Origin: Polynucleobacter sp. 15G-AUS-farblos
GTDB lineage: Bacteria > Pseudomonadota > Gammaproteobacteria > Burkholderiales > Burkholderiaceae
Length of the DNA stretch: 64,000 nt
Assembly: GCF_018882445.1 (NCBI RefSeq)
Contig: NZ_JACVOM010000001.1
Coordinates: 434,001 to 498,000 of the forward strand
Direction: 5' to 3'
Within the stretch, counting starts at the first letter, position 1. Each line of letters begins with the position of its first letter. The notes under the pieces are model-generated. The model made no database searches. It was not told where the DNA came from and worked only from the letters and a program-made list of their open reading frames with translations. The translations under genes and the position numbers were made by a program. Below, one piece after another: positions 1 to 8,908 of the stretch.

Positions 1-1006
1 GACCAGGCGATCCTTCTAAGTCACGACTTTGAACACGATCCTTAGCGTACTGAACTGCTTTTTGATAAGCCCGTTCTGCGACTGCGATACCTTGCATGCC
101 GACTGCAAATCGCGCGGCATTCATCATCACAAACATATACTCTAGACCACGGTTTTCTTCGCCAACTAAATAGGCAACAGCACCACCATGATCGCCAAAT
201 TGCAAAACTGCAGTAGGGCTCGCTTTAATGCCTAGCTTATGTTCAATGGATACACAATGAACATCATTGCGTTCACCTAAAGATCCATCCGAATTCACTA
301 AGAACTTAGGTACCACAAACAAAGATATCCCCTTCACCCCCTCAGGTGCATCGGGCGTTCTTGCCAGAACTAGGTGCACGATATTTTTAGCCATATCGTG
401 CTCACCATAGGTGATATAAATCTTGGTGCCAAAAATTCGATAAGTGCCATCACCTTCTGGGACAGCGCGTGAACGAACCATAGATAAATCCGATCCAGCT
501 TGAGGCTCGGTCAAGCACATTGAGCCAGTCCACTCACCAGCAATCATCTGCGGTACAAATTTTTCTTGCAGCTCTGGGCTAGCCGCCGTAAGCAAGGCCT
601 CAATTGCACCATCAGTCAGCATCGGACACAAGGCAAAAGAAAGGCTTGCGGAGTGAACCATCTCAAAACATGCAGAGGCAATTAGCTTTGGCAATCCTTG
701 CCCACCAAATTCTGCAGGATGAATTACGCCTTGCCAGCCAGCAGCAGCGAACTGTGCAAAAGCATCTTTAAAACCGGGGGTAGTGGTAACAACACCATCC
801 TTTAATGAACTCGGAGTTTGATCACTAGGCCAGTTCAGTGGCGCCACTACATCTTGATTAAATTTAGCTGACTCTTCCAATATAGCTGGCGCCAAATCAA
901 CGTCAGCACCCGCCTCTGCATAGGAGGGGTATGCCACAACCTCAGCGAGCCCCGCTAACTCATTCATTACAAACAACATATCCTTGACCGGTGCTACATA
1001 TGGCAT
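1..1006 (-). CDS. Acyl-CoA dehydrogenase, C-terminus cut by window edge
   Basis: The visible 335 residues are the N-terminal and middle parts of a FAD-dependent acyl-CoA dehydrogenase of the long (about 590-600 residue) FadE/DmdC-like type, which makes the alpha-beta double bond in acyl-CoA and passes electrons to ETF. The central segment holds the family FAD/substrate motif MCLTEPQAGSDLS at about residues 160-172, and then ITYGEHD. The start at 1006 follows a strong ribosome site (AGAGGAG), giving MPYVAPVKDM. It is the last visible gene of the minus-strand operon behind etfA, 22 bp away, which fits ETF as electron acceptor. Substrate is not fixed by sequence; databases often label this subfamily 3-methylmercaptopropionyl-CoA dehydrogenase by similarity. 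Confidence 0.9.
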   Translation of the reverse strand, partial: MPYVAPVKDMLFVMNELAGLAEVVAYPSYAEAGADVDLAPAILEESAKFNQDVVAPLNWPSDQTPSSLKDGVVTTTPGFKDAFAQFAAAGWQGVIHPAEFGGQGLPKLIASACFEMVHSASLSFALCPMLTDGAIEALLTAASPELQEKFVPQMIAGEWTGSMCLTEPQAGSDLSMVRSRAVPEGDGTYRIFGTKIYITYGEHDMAKNIVHLVLARTPDAPEGVKGISLFVVPKFLVNSDGSLGERNDVHCVSIEHKLGIKASPTAVLQFGDHGGAVAYLVGEENRGLEYMFVMMNAARFAVGMQGIAVAERAYQKAVQYAKDRVQSRDLEGSPG

Positions 1007-1028
1007 GACTACTCCTCTTTATTCGGTT

Positions 1029-1964
1029 CTAGCCAAGTGCTTTTGTTAACTCGGGCACTGCAGTATTTAAGTCAGCCACCAAACCGTAATCAGCCACACC
1101 AAAAATCGGTGCCTCTGGATCTTTATTGATTGCCACAATGACTTTGGAATCTTTCATTCCAGCCAAGTGCTGAATTGCTCCAGAGATGCCGACTGCAACG
1201 TAAAGTTGTGGGGCAACAATTTTGCCTGTTTGACCCACTTGATAATCATTAGGAACATATCCTGCATCTACTGCAGCACGTGATGCACCTAAAGCAGCGC
1301 CCAACTTATCGGCCAATGGAGTGATGATCTCTTGGTACTTTTCACCTGATCCCAAACCACGTCCACCAGAAACAATAATCTTGGCAGCAGTCAGCTCTGG
1401 ACGATCTGATTTAGTCAGTTCACGACCGACAAAAGCAGATTTACCTGCGCTGTCAGCAGCTGCTTGTTTCTCAACTGCAGCAGAACCTCCACTTGCAGCT
1501 ACTGGATCAAAGCCAGTTGTACGCACTGTAATCACTTTCACAGGATCGCCAGACTGAACAGTTGCAATAGCGTTACCCGCATAGATAGGACGCTCAAATG
1601 TATCAGCGCTCACCACCTTAGTAATATCCGACAGTTGCGCAACATCCAACTTAGCAGCAACCCGCGGCATTACATTTTTACCGTTAGCAGTTGCTGGCGC
1701 CAATAAATGACTATAGCTGCTCGCAATAGCAAGAATTTGAGCAGCCAAAGGCTCGGCTAATTGATCAGCTAAACCGGGCGCATCCACTTGAATGACTTTG
1801 CGCACACCAGCAATTTGGGCCGCTGCAGCTGCAGCGGCATCAGCACCGCTACCAGCTACTAAAACATCCACATCTGGGGAGCACTGCAAAGCAGCAGCTA
1901 CCGTATTGAATGTCGCCGCCTTTAGGGACAGATTGTCGTGTTCAGCAATAACAAGAGCAGCCAT
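1029..1964 (-). CDS. etfA: Electron transfer flavoprotein alpha subunit
   Basis: Alpha subunit (311 aa) of the soluble heterodimeric ETF, which carries electrons from acyl-CoA dehydrogenases to ETF-quinone oxidoreductase. The N-terminal half is the nucleotide-binding-like domain. The C-terminal FAD domain is clear: SGGRGLGSGEKY at about 199-210, GASRAAVDAGY at 226-236, then QVGQTGKIVAPQLYVAVGIS at 242-261. It begins one base after the etfB stop codon, so the two subunits are probably translated together in equal amounts. Length and motifs are normal. The acyl-CoA dehydrogenase follows directly, which supports a fatty-acyl oxidation role rather than a nitrogen-fixation (FixB) role. Confidence 0.97.
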   Translation of the reverse strand: MAALVIAEHDNLSLKAATFNTVAAALQCSPDVDVLVAGSGADAAAAAAAQIAGVRKVIQVDAPGLADQLAEPLAAQILAIASSYSHLLAPATANGKNVMPRVAAKLDVAQLSDITKVVSADTFERPIYAGNAIATVQSGDPVKVITVRTTGFDPVAASGGSAAVEKQAAADSAGKSAFVGRELTKSDRPELTAAKIIVSGGRGLGSGEKYQEIITPLADKLGAALGASRAAVDAGYVPNDYQVGQTGKIVAPQLYVAVGISGAIQHLAGMKDSKVIVAINKDPEAPIFGVADYGLVADLNTAVPELTKALG

Positions 1965-2714
1965 TTAAATCACCTTCGCTTCATTTTTTAATTTATCAAC
2001 AAGGGCTGCCACATCGGCAACCATGACACCGGCTGAGCGCTTAGGTGGCTCTTCTACCTTAATGGTCTTCAAGCGTGGAGCAATATCGACTCCAAGCTCT
2101 TCAGGCTTCACAATGTCCAAAGGTTTTTTCTTGGCCTTCATGATGTTTGGCAAAGTCACATAACGTGGCTCATTCAAACGTAAGTCTGTAGTGATGACTG
2201 CAGGCAAACTCAATGCGATCGTTTCTAAACCGCCATCGACTTCACGTGTGACTGTTGCCTTACCATCTGAAACGACTACTTTAGAAGCAAAAGTCGCTTG
2301 TGGAATATCGAGCAAACTAGCTAACATCTGACCAGTTTGATTGCTGTCATCATCAATGGCTTGTTTACCCAAGATAATGATTTGAGCTTGTTCTTTGTCT
2401 GATAGCGCCTTCAGAATCTTGGCAACAGCTAAGGGCTGCAGATCAGCATCAGTCTCTACCAAAATAGCACGATCAGCACCGATCGCTAAAGCAGTACGCA
2501 AGGTTTCTTGACACTGGGTAACGCCAGCAGTCACTACAACGACTTCAGTAGCTACACCCGCCTCTTTCAGGCGCACCGCTTCTTCAACAGCGATTTCATC
2601 AAAAGGATTCATACTCATTTTGACGTTGGCGATATCTACTCCGGAGTTATCAGACTTGACTCGTACTTTGACGTTGTAATCCACAACGCGCTTTACAGCT
2701 ACTAAGATTTTCAT
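1965..2714 (-). CDS. etfB: Electron transfer flavoprotein beta subunit
   Basis: Beta subunit (249 aa) of ETF, which binds AMP structurally and presents the recognition loop to partner dehydrogenases. The start [12 protein letters not shown] is the family N-terminus. The segment [20 protein letters not shown] at about 113-132 is the AMP-binding signature region, and [20 protein letters not shown] near 177-196 is the partner-recognition loop. It lies 64 bp downstream of the acyl-CoA ligase stop and abuts etfA. The 64-bp gap is the largest inside this operon and could hold an extra promoter, but I see no convincing one. Confidence 0.97.
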   Translation of the reverse strand: MKILVAVKRVVDYNVKVRVKSDNSGVDIANVKMSMNPFDEIAVEEAVRLKEAGVATEVVVVTAGVTQCQETLRTALAIGADRAILVETDADLQPLAVAKILKALSDKEQAQIIILGKQAIDDDSNQTGQMLASLLDIPQATFASKVVVSDGKATVTREVDGGLETIALSLPAVITTDLRLNEPRYVTLPNIMKAKKKPLDIVKPEELGVDIAPRLKTIKVEEPPKRSAGVMVADVAALVDKLKNEAKVI

Positions 2715-2778
2715 TTGGAATTCTCAATAATGGTAATAATGTTTAAGGATCTATTTTATCCGCCCTAGAGCCGAAGAT

Positions 2779-4434
2779 CTAGACATCAATAGCAGTGGCT
2801 GATCCAGCTTGCTTGCGCAACTCAAACTTCTGAATTTTCCCTGTTGAAGTCTTTGGCAGCTCACAGAACACAATGGCCCTTGGCACCTTAAAGCCAGCTA
2901 AATGTTGCTTACAGTGGGCAATGATCTCTTCAGCAGTCACTTCAGATCCGGACTTAATCTCCAGGAAAGCACAAGGCGTTTCACCCCATTTCGGATCAGG
3001 CTTGGCAACTACAGCAGCAGCGTTGACTGCAGGGTGACGATAAAGAACATCCTCCACCTCAACAGAGGAGATATTTTCCCCTCCAGAAATAATGATGTCT
3101 TTACTGCGATCTTTCATCTTCACATAACCATCGGGATTCATGACTGCTAAATCTCCTGAATGAAACCAGCCACCCTCAAAAGCCTCCTTGGTTGCTCTCT
3201 CATTCTTGAGATAACCCTTCATGGCGATATTGCCCTTAAACATGATCTCGCCCATAGTCTCACCATCAGCAGGTACTGGCTCCATCGTTTCTGGATTTAA
3301 TACGGTAATCGCTTGTTGCAGGTGATAACGCACACCTTGTCTTGCATTTAAGCGCGCACGCTCTCCAATATCCATATCATTCCACTCATCTTGCTTAACG
3401 CAAACCGCAGCAGGACCATAGACCTCAGTCAAACCATACACATGGGTTAAGTCAAAACCCAATTTCTCCATACCTTCAATAATCGAAGCAGGCGGCGCAG
3501 CGCCAGCAATTAATCCTTTAACTCCTGCAGGCACGCCGGCCTTTAATTCTTCAGGGGCGTTGACTAATAAGTTATGCACAATCGGAGCTGCACAATAATG
3601 TGTCACGCCATGTTCTTTAATAGCAGCAAAAATATGTTGTGCATCAACACGGCGCAAGCAGACATTGACGCCTGCGCGCGCAGCAATCGTCCAAGGGAAG
3701 CACCATCCATTGCAATGGAACATGGGTAGAGTCCATAAATAGATAGGATGCTTGTTGATGTCCCAATCGAGCACATTAGAGATAGCATTAATGGCAGCGC
3801 CACGATGGTGATAAACCACGCCCTTTGGATTACCAGTGGTGCCAGAGGTGTAATTTAAACAAATGGCTTGCCACTCATCTGCAGGCACCTGCCATGCAAA
3901 ATGCGGATCGCCTTCAGATAGCAACTTCTCATAAGTGAGTGTGCCCAACTTTTCACCTGGCACATCAAATTCTTTTTCCTCGGCATCGATCACCAAGATA
4001 TCGCGACCACTTTCCTTCTTCGCAAGCTCAAGTGCTTTTTTCATCACAGCAGAAAACTCTGGATCAACGATAACGACTTTTGCTTCGCCATGATTGAGCA
4101 TGAAGGCGATAGACTCTGCATCTAGGCGGGTATTTAAAGCATTCAATACAGCGCCCGCCATTGGAATTCCAAAATGGGCCTCTACCATCGGTGGCGTATT
4201 GGGCAGCATGACAGCAACCGTATCACCCAAACCAATGCCATGCTTTTGCAGAGCACTAGCTAAGCGTCGGCATCGCTCATAGGTTTGAGCCCAGGTCTGA
4301 CGCAACTTTCCATGAATCACCGCCACTCGATTTGGATAGACCTCTGCTGATCTCTCCAGAAATAACAGCGGCGTAATCGGTGTGAAATTTGCAGGATTGC
4401 GATCTAAACCTTGTTCATAAATATTGGCCATCAT
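2779..4434 (-). CDS. AMP-forming acyl-CoA synthetase (medium-chain / DmdB-like)
   Basis: ANL-superfamily ligase (551 aa) that activates a carboxylic acid to acyl-CoA with ATP. The P-loop TSGTTGNPKG is at 196-205, the motif HSGDLAVMNPDGY is near 425, and RSKDIIISGGENISS follows. The C-terminal catalytic lysine lies in PKTSTGKIQKFELR about 20 residues from the end. The start is MM; either ATG is possible, behind an AAAGG ribosome site. It sits 18 bp after the HDAC-family gene and upstream of etfBA and the acyl-CoA dehydrogenase, so ligase, dehydrogenase and electron acceptor form one beta-oxidation module. It resembles ligases annotated as 3-methylmercaptopropionyl-CoA ligase, but chain preference cannot be read from sequence alone. 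Confidence 0.92.
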   Translation of the reverse strand: MMANIYEQGLDRNPANFTPITPLLFLERSAEVYPNRVAVIHGKLRQTWAQTYERCRRLASALQKHGIGLGDTVAVMLPNTPPMVEAHFGIPMAGAVLNALNTRLDAESIAFMLNHGEAKVVIVDPEFSAVMKKALELAKKESGRDILVIDAEEKEFDVPGEKLGTLTYEKLLSEGDPHFAWQVPADEWQAICLNYTSGTTGNPKGVVYHHRGAAINAISNVLDWDINKHPIYLWTLPMFHCNGWCFPWTIAARAGVNVCLRRVDAQHIFAAIKEHGVTHYCAAPIVHNLLVNAPEELKAGVPAGVKGLIAGAAPPASIIEGMEKLGFDLTHVYGLTEVYGPAAVCVKQDEWNDMDIGERARLNARQGVRYHLQQAITVLNPETMEPVPADGETMGEIMFKGNIAMKGYLKNERATKEAFEGGWFHSGDLAVMNPDGYVKMKDRSKDIIISGGENISSVEVEDVLYRHPAVNAAAVVAKPDPKWGETPCAFLEIKSGSEVTAEEIIAHCKQHLAGFKVPRAIVFCELPKTSTGKIQKFELRKQAGSATAIDV

Positions 4435-4452
4435 TTACCTTTAGTTCAATTT

Positions 4453-5373
4453 TTAAATATCTGCTAGCGCTTTCACGTGAGCTACAACACTACGGCCTAG
4501 AGCAGAAAGGTTATAACCCCCCTCCAGGCAACTCACGATACGACCTTGCGCATATTCCTTAGCAATCTCTTTGAGGCGCTGAGTGATCCATACATAGTCA
4601 TCCTCAACCAAGCCCATTTGCCCTAAATCATCCTCACGATGCGCATCAAAGCCCGCAGAAATAATAATGAGCTGTGGCTCAAAATTACGTAATGCCGGAA
4701 GCCAGCGCTCCTCCACAATCGAGCGCACAACATCGCCTCGAGTAGATGCAGGCAAAGGAATATTCACCATATTGTTCGCGTTATCTAAGCCACTATAGGG
4801 ATAGAACGGATGTTGAAAAAAACTACACATCAACACATTTGGGTCATTGAAAAATGCCGCTTCAGTTCCATTACCGTGGTGAACATCAAAGTCAATAATA
4901 GCGACACGTTCAATGCCATAAGTCTCCATGGCATAACGTGCAGCAATGGCAACATTATCAAATACACAGAAACCCATAGAGCGTGTTGGCTCTGCATGAT
5001 GACCCGGTGGTCTCACTGCGCAAAATACATTTTCGACCTCACCCTTCATCACCGCATCCACACCAGCAATCGCAGCGCCTGCAGCACGCAAAGATGCTCT
5101 GTAAGTATGTGGGTTCATGATGGTGTCGCCATCTAGCATGAAATAACCGCTTTCTGGAGAGCGCTCTTTAACAAAACTGATGTGATCAGGGCTATGCACG
5201 AGTTCTAGTTGATCTTCAGTAGCCAAGGGAGCATCTAGATGATGTAAGAAACGGTCAACGCCGCTTCGAATCAATTGATCATTGATTGCCTGAATTCTCT
5301 CAGGGCACTCTGGATGGTGACTTCCCATCTCATGTTTGAGAAAGTCTGGGTGAGTTATGTATCCTGTTGTCAT
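4453..5373 (-). CDS. Histone deacetylase family protein (class II HDAC-like amidohydrolase)
   Basis: Zinc-dependent deacetylase fold, 306 aa from the chosen start. Numbering from the upstream ATG at 5382, the catalytic pair is H128-H129 in RPPGHHA, metal ligands are D166 and H168 in DFDVHHGNGT and D246 in SAGFDAHRED, and the transition-state tyrosine is Y290 in EGGYN, so all key residues are present. I prefer the ATG at 5373 because AAGGA lies nine bases before it, whereas it directly abuts the 5382 ATG. Bacterial relatives act on acetylated small molecules, polyamines or protein lysines. Being first in an operon with an acyl-CoA ligase, ETF and acyl-CoA dehydrogenase suggests that the released acid feeds this pathway, or that it controls enzyme acylation. 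Both are inference. Confidence 0.93.
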   Translation of the reverse strand: MTTGYITHPDFLKHEMGSHHPECPERIQAINDQLIRSGVDRFLHHLDAPLATEDQLELVHSPDHISFVKERSPESGYFMLDGDTIMNPHTYRASLRAAGAAIAGVDAVMKGEVENVFCAVRPPGHHAEPTRSMGFCVFDNVAIAARYAMETYGIERVAIIDFDVHHGNGTEAAFFNDPNVLMCSFFQHPFYPYSGLDNANNMVNIPLPASTRGDVVRSIVEERWLPALRNFEPQLIIISAGFDAHREDDLGQMGLVEDDYVWITQRLKEIAKEYAQGRIVSCLEGGYNLSALGRSVVAHVKALADI

Positions 5374-5424
5374 TACTCGCATTCCTTAATAGCAAAATCG
5401 TTATTTTTATAATCTAATCTCGAC

Positions 5425-6684
5425 ATGAAATTTAGCGTCTCCTACCTACTTATTACCCTGCTTTTGGGAGCATGCTCAAACACCCCCATACAACCCACCA
5501 GCCAACCTAATTTTGCCCAACAGCCCATCGTAAACCAAGCTGAGGATACGGTCTCTGAGGCCCGTATGGGCCAAAATCTAAATGAACTGATAGCCCAGGT
5601 CTCCCAGGCCCAACAAATCCCGCTTTCGAGCTTAGAAGCTGGCTTCTTAGATGCTAAAACGATTCCATCCATACGCAAATTGGTATTACCCCCATCGGCC
5701 ACCTTTAAAAAGAATTGGCTTGTTTACCGCCAGCGCTTTATTGAGCCAGTCCGCCTCAAGGCAGGCCGTGCCTTTTGGGAGCAAAACCAAGCCTTTTTGA
5801 GCCAAACCGAACAAGCCACGGGCGTTCCGGCTGAGCTGATTGTTGCCATCATCGGTATTGAAACCATCTATGGCCGCCAAACAGGCACTTTCAGAGTGAA
5901 GGATGTTCTTTCTACTTTAGCGTTTAGTTATCCGGACACTCCCAACAAAACTGCTCGAGAGCAACTTTTTAAAGATCAACTCAAAGAGCTCATCTTGCTC
6001 TGCTGGACTGAGGCTGGAGGCAAATTACCCTCCAATAACAGCTCCCAAGGCGTAAACCAATCTCGCCTCAATGCTTGCCTCAATCAAAACAGTTCTTATG
6101 CTGGCGCTATTGGCTTACCCCAATTTATGCCAAGTAGCATTCGCAGCTTTGCTATTGAAGGGGATGGAGATGGACGTATTGATCTAAGACAAAGCCCAAA
6201 GGATGCGATCGCTAGCGTTGCAAACTTTATGAAAATGCACGGCTGGCAAACGGGGATGCCCATTTATTTTCCGGTACAAGAAAAAGCGATTCCCGCAGCA
6301 AGGGCATTGGCCGACGGTGAACCTCAACTCAAATACACAGTTCAAGAACTAATCGATAAAGGAATTCTGACTGTCTCACAAGGGGATTTACAGGCTGGTG
6401 GCGTTGCTCCTCAAAGCAAAGCACTGATTGTGGATTTACCCTACCCAGATAAGGATGGCAATGATCAAGTTCACTATGTTGTGGGATTAAATAATTTTCT
6501 GTCGATTGTTCAATACAACCGCAGCTATTTTTATGCCCAAAGTGTTGCCGAGTTTGCACAAGAACTAGGCTACAAGAACCAAAGTGTTGTACCTGCTTTA
6601 ACCACCCCGAAAGCAACTGCTAGCACAAGCGCCAAATCAAAGCCCAAAAATACCAAGACTAAGAAAAAAGTGAAGGGTAATTAA
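5425..6684 (+). CDS. mltB: Lytic murein transglycosylase (MltB family), lipoprotein
   Basis: Membrane-bound lytic transglycosylase (419 aa) that cleaves MurNAc-GlcNAc bonds to leave 1,6-anhydromuropeptides. A lipoprotein signal ends at LLGAC with lipidated Cys17. The SLT_2 catalytic glutamate is E146 in AIIGIETIYGRQ, followed by YAGAIGLPQFMPSS and the DGDGRIDL segment typical of MltB. The C-terminus is a lysine-rich basic tail. No ribosome site precedes the ATG; TATAAT (5408-5413) and TCTAAT (5413-5418) lie just upstream, so the leader may be almost absent. It is divergent from the HDAC gene, and its stop shares TTAA with the stop of convergent cysM. Confidence 0.9.
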   Translation: MKFSVSYLLITLLLGACSNTPIQPTSQPNFAQQPIVNQAEDTVSEARMGQNLNELIAQVSQAQQIPLSSLEAGFLDAKTIPSIRKLVLPPSATFKKNWLVYRQRFIEPVRLKAGRAFWEQNQAFLSQTEQATGVPAELIVAIIGIETIYGRQTGTFRVKDVLSTLAFSYPDTPNKTAREQLFKDQLKELILLCWTEAGGKLPSNNSSQGVNQSRLNACLNQNSSYAGAIGLPQFMPSSIRSFAIEGDGDGRIDLRQSPKDAIASVANFMKMHGWQTGMPIYFPVQEKAIPAARALADGEPQLKYTVQELIDKGILTVSQGDLQAGGVAPQSKALIVDLPYPDKDGNDQVHYVVGLNNFLSIVQYNRSYFYAQSVAEFAQELGYKNQSVVPALTTPKATASTSAKSKPKNTKTKKKVKGN

Positions 6685-7592
6685 GCTGGAAATACTCCAG
6701 TAGATAAATAGCGGTCACCACGATCGCACACAATAAACACAATTGTGGCATTTTCAACCTGACGTGCAATCCGCAAGGCGACCACCAAAGCACCGCCAGC
6801 AGAGATTCCGCAGAAGATTCCTTCTTCAGCCGCTAAACGTCTTGCCATCTCTTCGGCATCAGCTTGTGTCACGTATTCAATACGATCTACCCTATCACCC
6901 TCATAAATCTTGGGCAGATACTCGGGCGCCCACTTTCGTATCCCCGGGATCTGCGAGCCCTCTTCAGGCTGGGCACCAATAATCTGAATATTCGGATTCA
7001 TGGATTTGAGATAGGTGGATACGCCGGTAATGGTTCCTGTGGTGCCCATTGCGGATATGAAATGCGTGACCTGACCATCAGTATCCCGCCAGATTTCTGG
7101 GCCAGTGGTTTCAATATGAGCACGTGGATTATCCGGGTTAGCAAATTGATCGAGCAATCTACCGCGCCCTTCCCTTTGCAATTGCAAGGCATAGTCTCTT
7201 GCAAACTCCATACCACCAGATGCTGCAGTCAAAATAAGTTCTGCACCATATGCAGCCATACTTTGTCGACGTTCAATACTTTGATTTTCTGGCATCACCA
7301 AAATCATCTTGTATCCCAACATCGCAGCCGTCATAGCAAGCGCAATACCAGTATTGCCGCTAGTAGCCTCAATCAGAGTATCGCCAGGTTTAATTTCACC
7401 ACGCTCTTGTGCGCGCATGATCATCGACAGCGCAGGTCGATCTTTGACCGACCCGGCTGGATTGTTGCCTTCTAATTTACCCAAGATCACATTATTGCGA
7501 GCGTTATTGTCTTGGCCAGGAATTCGCTGTAAGCGCACTAAAGGCGTATTGCCTACAGTTTGTGAAATGGTTAAATAAGATGGTTTGCTCAT
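6681..7592 (-). CDS. cysM: Cysteine synthase B (O-acetylserine sulfhydrylase)
   Basis: PLP enzyme (303 aa) that makes cysteine from O-acetylserine and sulfide or thiosulfate. The PLP lysine is K50 in NPAGSVKDRPA, the phosphate-binding loop follows the TSGNTG motif near 78-83, and GTTGTITG is near 178. Length and the EGNNPAGSVKDR segment fit the CysM subgroup rather than CysK. It lies 41 bp after comEA on the same strand, an order seen in related betaproteobacteria after hldD. Its TAA stop overlaps the mltB stop on the other strand by four bases. Confidence 0.93.
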   Translation of the reverse strand: MSKPSYLTISQTVGNTPLVRLQRIPGQDNNARNNVILGKLEGNNPAGSVKDRPALSMIMRAQERGEIKPGDTLIEATSGNTGIALAMTAAMLGYKMILVMPENQSIERRQSMAAYGAELILTAASGGMEFARDYALQLQREGRGRLLDQFANPDNPRAHIETTGPEIWRDTDGQVTHFISAMGTTGTITGVSTYLKSMNPNIQIIGAQPEEGSQIPGIRKWAPEYLPKIYEGDRVDRIEYVTQADAEEMARRLAAEEGIFCGISAGGALVVALRIARQVENATIVFIVCDRGDRYLSTGVFPA

Positions 7593-7633
7593 ATGGCCAT
7601 TTTAGCCACAAGCAAGCCTAAGCTCTATAAGGT

Positions 7634-8056
7634 TTAATTTCTGCGACCAGGTCCCGAACGCTCCGGCTGAGAACGAGCAGCACTTTGACCACGAGCGCCA
7701 CGTCTGCTAGAACCCTCTTTCTTGGTTTTGCCATGAGGCTCCCGAAAAGAGCTAGGGGATTCGATGGTGAGTCCGTTATCCACCATTTTTTCAACAGATT
7801 TCATCCCAATCCCACGAACGCGTTTTTGTAAGTCATTAGCATCCTGAAAATGACCCCCATCTAAGCGCTCAGCAATAATTGTCTTTGCTTTTGCCGGACC
7901 TATGCCCTTAATGCTTTCTAACTCCGATTGGGTAGCCGTATTGACATTGATCGGCTCAGCACTCGCCATACCCAAAGCACCAAGGCAAAGCGTTGTCGAA
8001 AATACAAGTGCTTTCATTAAACTCTGCGCTGCCTGCAAGTTAAAGTATTGAGTCAT
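7634..8056 (-). CDS. comEA: ComEA-like helix-hairpin-helix protein
   Basis: Small secreted or membrane-anchored DNA-binding protein (140 aa). A hydrophobic signal segment (about residues 14-33, ending MASA) is followed by a tandem helix-hairpin-helix domain with INVNTATQSELESIKGIGPA, and then a long basic, Gly/Arg/Ser-rich tail. ComEA binds incoming double-stranded DNA in the periplasm during transformation. I start at 8056 because AGGAGAG precedes that ATG; an ATG at 8086 lies inside the upstream terminator hairpin and has no ribosome site. The basic tail (RRGARGQ, PERSGPGRRN) could add DNA affinity. Confidence 0.85.
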   Translation of the reverse strand: MTQYFNLQAAQSLMKALVFSTTLCLGALGMASAEPINVNTATQSELESIKGIGPAKAKTIIAERLDGGHFQDANDLQKRVRGIGMKSVEKMVDNGLTIESPSSFREPHGKTKKEGSSRRGARGQSAARSQPERSGPGRRN

Positions 8057-8079
8057 TTTCTCTCCTGAAGTAAATAAAA

Positions 8080-8106
8080 AATCCACGCAGCCAAATTGCG
8101 TGGATT
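8080..8106 (-). terminator. Rho-independent terminator after the alpha/beta hydrolase gene
   Basis: Perfect 10-bp inverted repeat AATCCACGCA / TGCGTGGATT with a 7-base loop, followed on the minus strand by TTTTTATTTA. It ends the transcript coming from 8900 and separates that unit from comEA. Confidence 0.8.
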
Positions 8107-8159
8107 ATCTACAACGAAAAGAAAAAGTGAAAGTTGACTGGACTACAAGTAAATCAGTA

Positions 8160-8900
8160 TTAATGACTCAAAATAAAGCTTGCTGCCCTTTTAACAAATT
8201 CAGCTTCAGTTTGATTAAAGCCATGGAAAGCAAAGGATTGGCAAACCTCACCCTCAGTAACGCCTCCCTCAATCAATTCCAGCTTAGAAACCAGCTTTGG
8301 TGGCCTCCCCTCAATAATTCTTGAAGATGCTGATACTGGAGTGCCCGCACAAGCATCGTATTGGTGATGTATTGCTAATACCGGTAATGTCACTGCGTCA
8401 TCCAATGATGCAGTTCGAATGGTTCCAGCAATAATGATTCCTGCCAGATTCTTTTTGGATTGATCAATTTCATTCGCATAGTATGTTGCCGTAGAACTAC
8501 CCATGCTATGTCCAAAGATCCAAATAGGTAGCTTGAACTTATTTTTATAAAACGTGACCACCTCATCTACGCGAGTTAAGTGATCTTTACGACCTCGTAA
8601 ATTTCCACGCCGCAGATCGCCAAGATCATATGGGGTATCAACTAGTACAGCATCAATTCCATACTGGGCCCACATCTCCATGGAGCGAATAAAAGTGTGT
8701 TTACTTCTTACAGAACCGCTATCAGAAATACCAGCCATGCCGCCACCGCCAGGAAAAAGCAGCACTAAAGCGCGTGGTTTTGATGCCTCAATCAATAAGG
8801 TTCGTGTGGGCGCCTCTTCTGAATGAGGCACATCAAAGACTTGCGCATGCGCAACTGAACAGAACACCCAAAAAGCAAGTACAAAAAATAACTTACTCAA
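8160..8900 (-). CDS. Secreted alpha/beta hydrolase, function unknown
   Basis: A 246-aa protein with a signal peptide (cleavage after SVAHA, about residue 19) and an alpha/beta-hydrolase core. The nucleophile serine is S132 in FGHSMGSS, and FPGGGG at about 49-54 can form the oxyanion hole. The late His is likely in the AFHGFNQTE segment near the C-terminus, and Asp in YDACAG. It lies 8 bp downstream of hldD on the same strand, so it is probably transcribed with the heptose genes and ends at the terminator at 8080-8106. The substrate is unknown; the periplasmic location and neighbours suggest but do not show an envelope role. Confidence 0.8.
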   Translation of the reverse strand: MSKLFFVLAFWVFCSVAHAQVFDVPHSEEAPTRTLLIEASKPRALVLLFPGGGGMAGISDSGSVRSKHTFIRSMEMWAQYGIDAVLVDTPYDLGDLRRGNLRGRKDHLTRVDEVVTFYKNKFKLPIWIFGHSMGSSTATYYANEIDQSKKNLAGIIIAGTIRTASLDDAVTLPVLAIHHQYDACAGTPVSASSRIIEGRPPKLVSKLELIEGGVTEGEVCQSFAFHGFNQTEAEFVKRAASFILSH

Positions 8901-8908
8901 GATATAGT

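Noticed and set aside
6864..7475. Long reading frame of 203 codons on the plus strand
   Set aside because: It lies wholly inside cysM on the opposite strand, has no recognisable motif and an unlikely composition; it is an antisense shadow of a clear gene.
8057..8086. Upstream ATG of comEA at 8086
   Set aside because: It lies within the terminator hairpin of the upstream gene and has no ribosome site, whereas AGGAGAG precedes the ATG at 8056.
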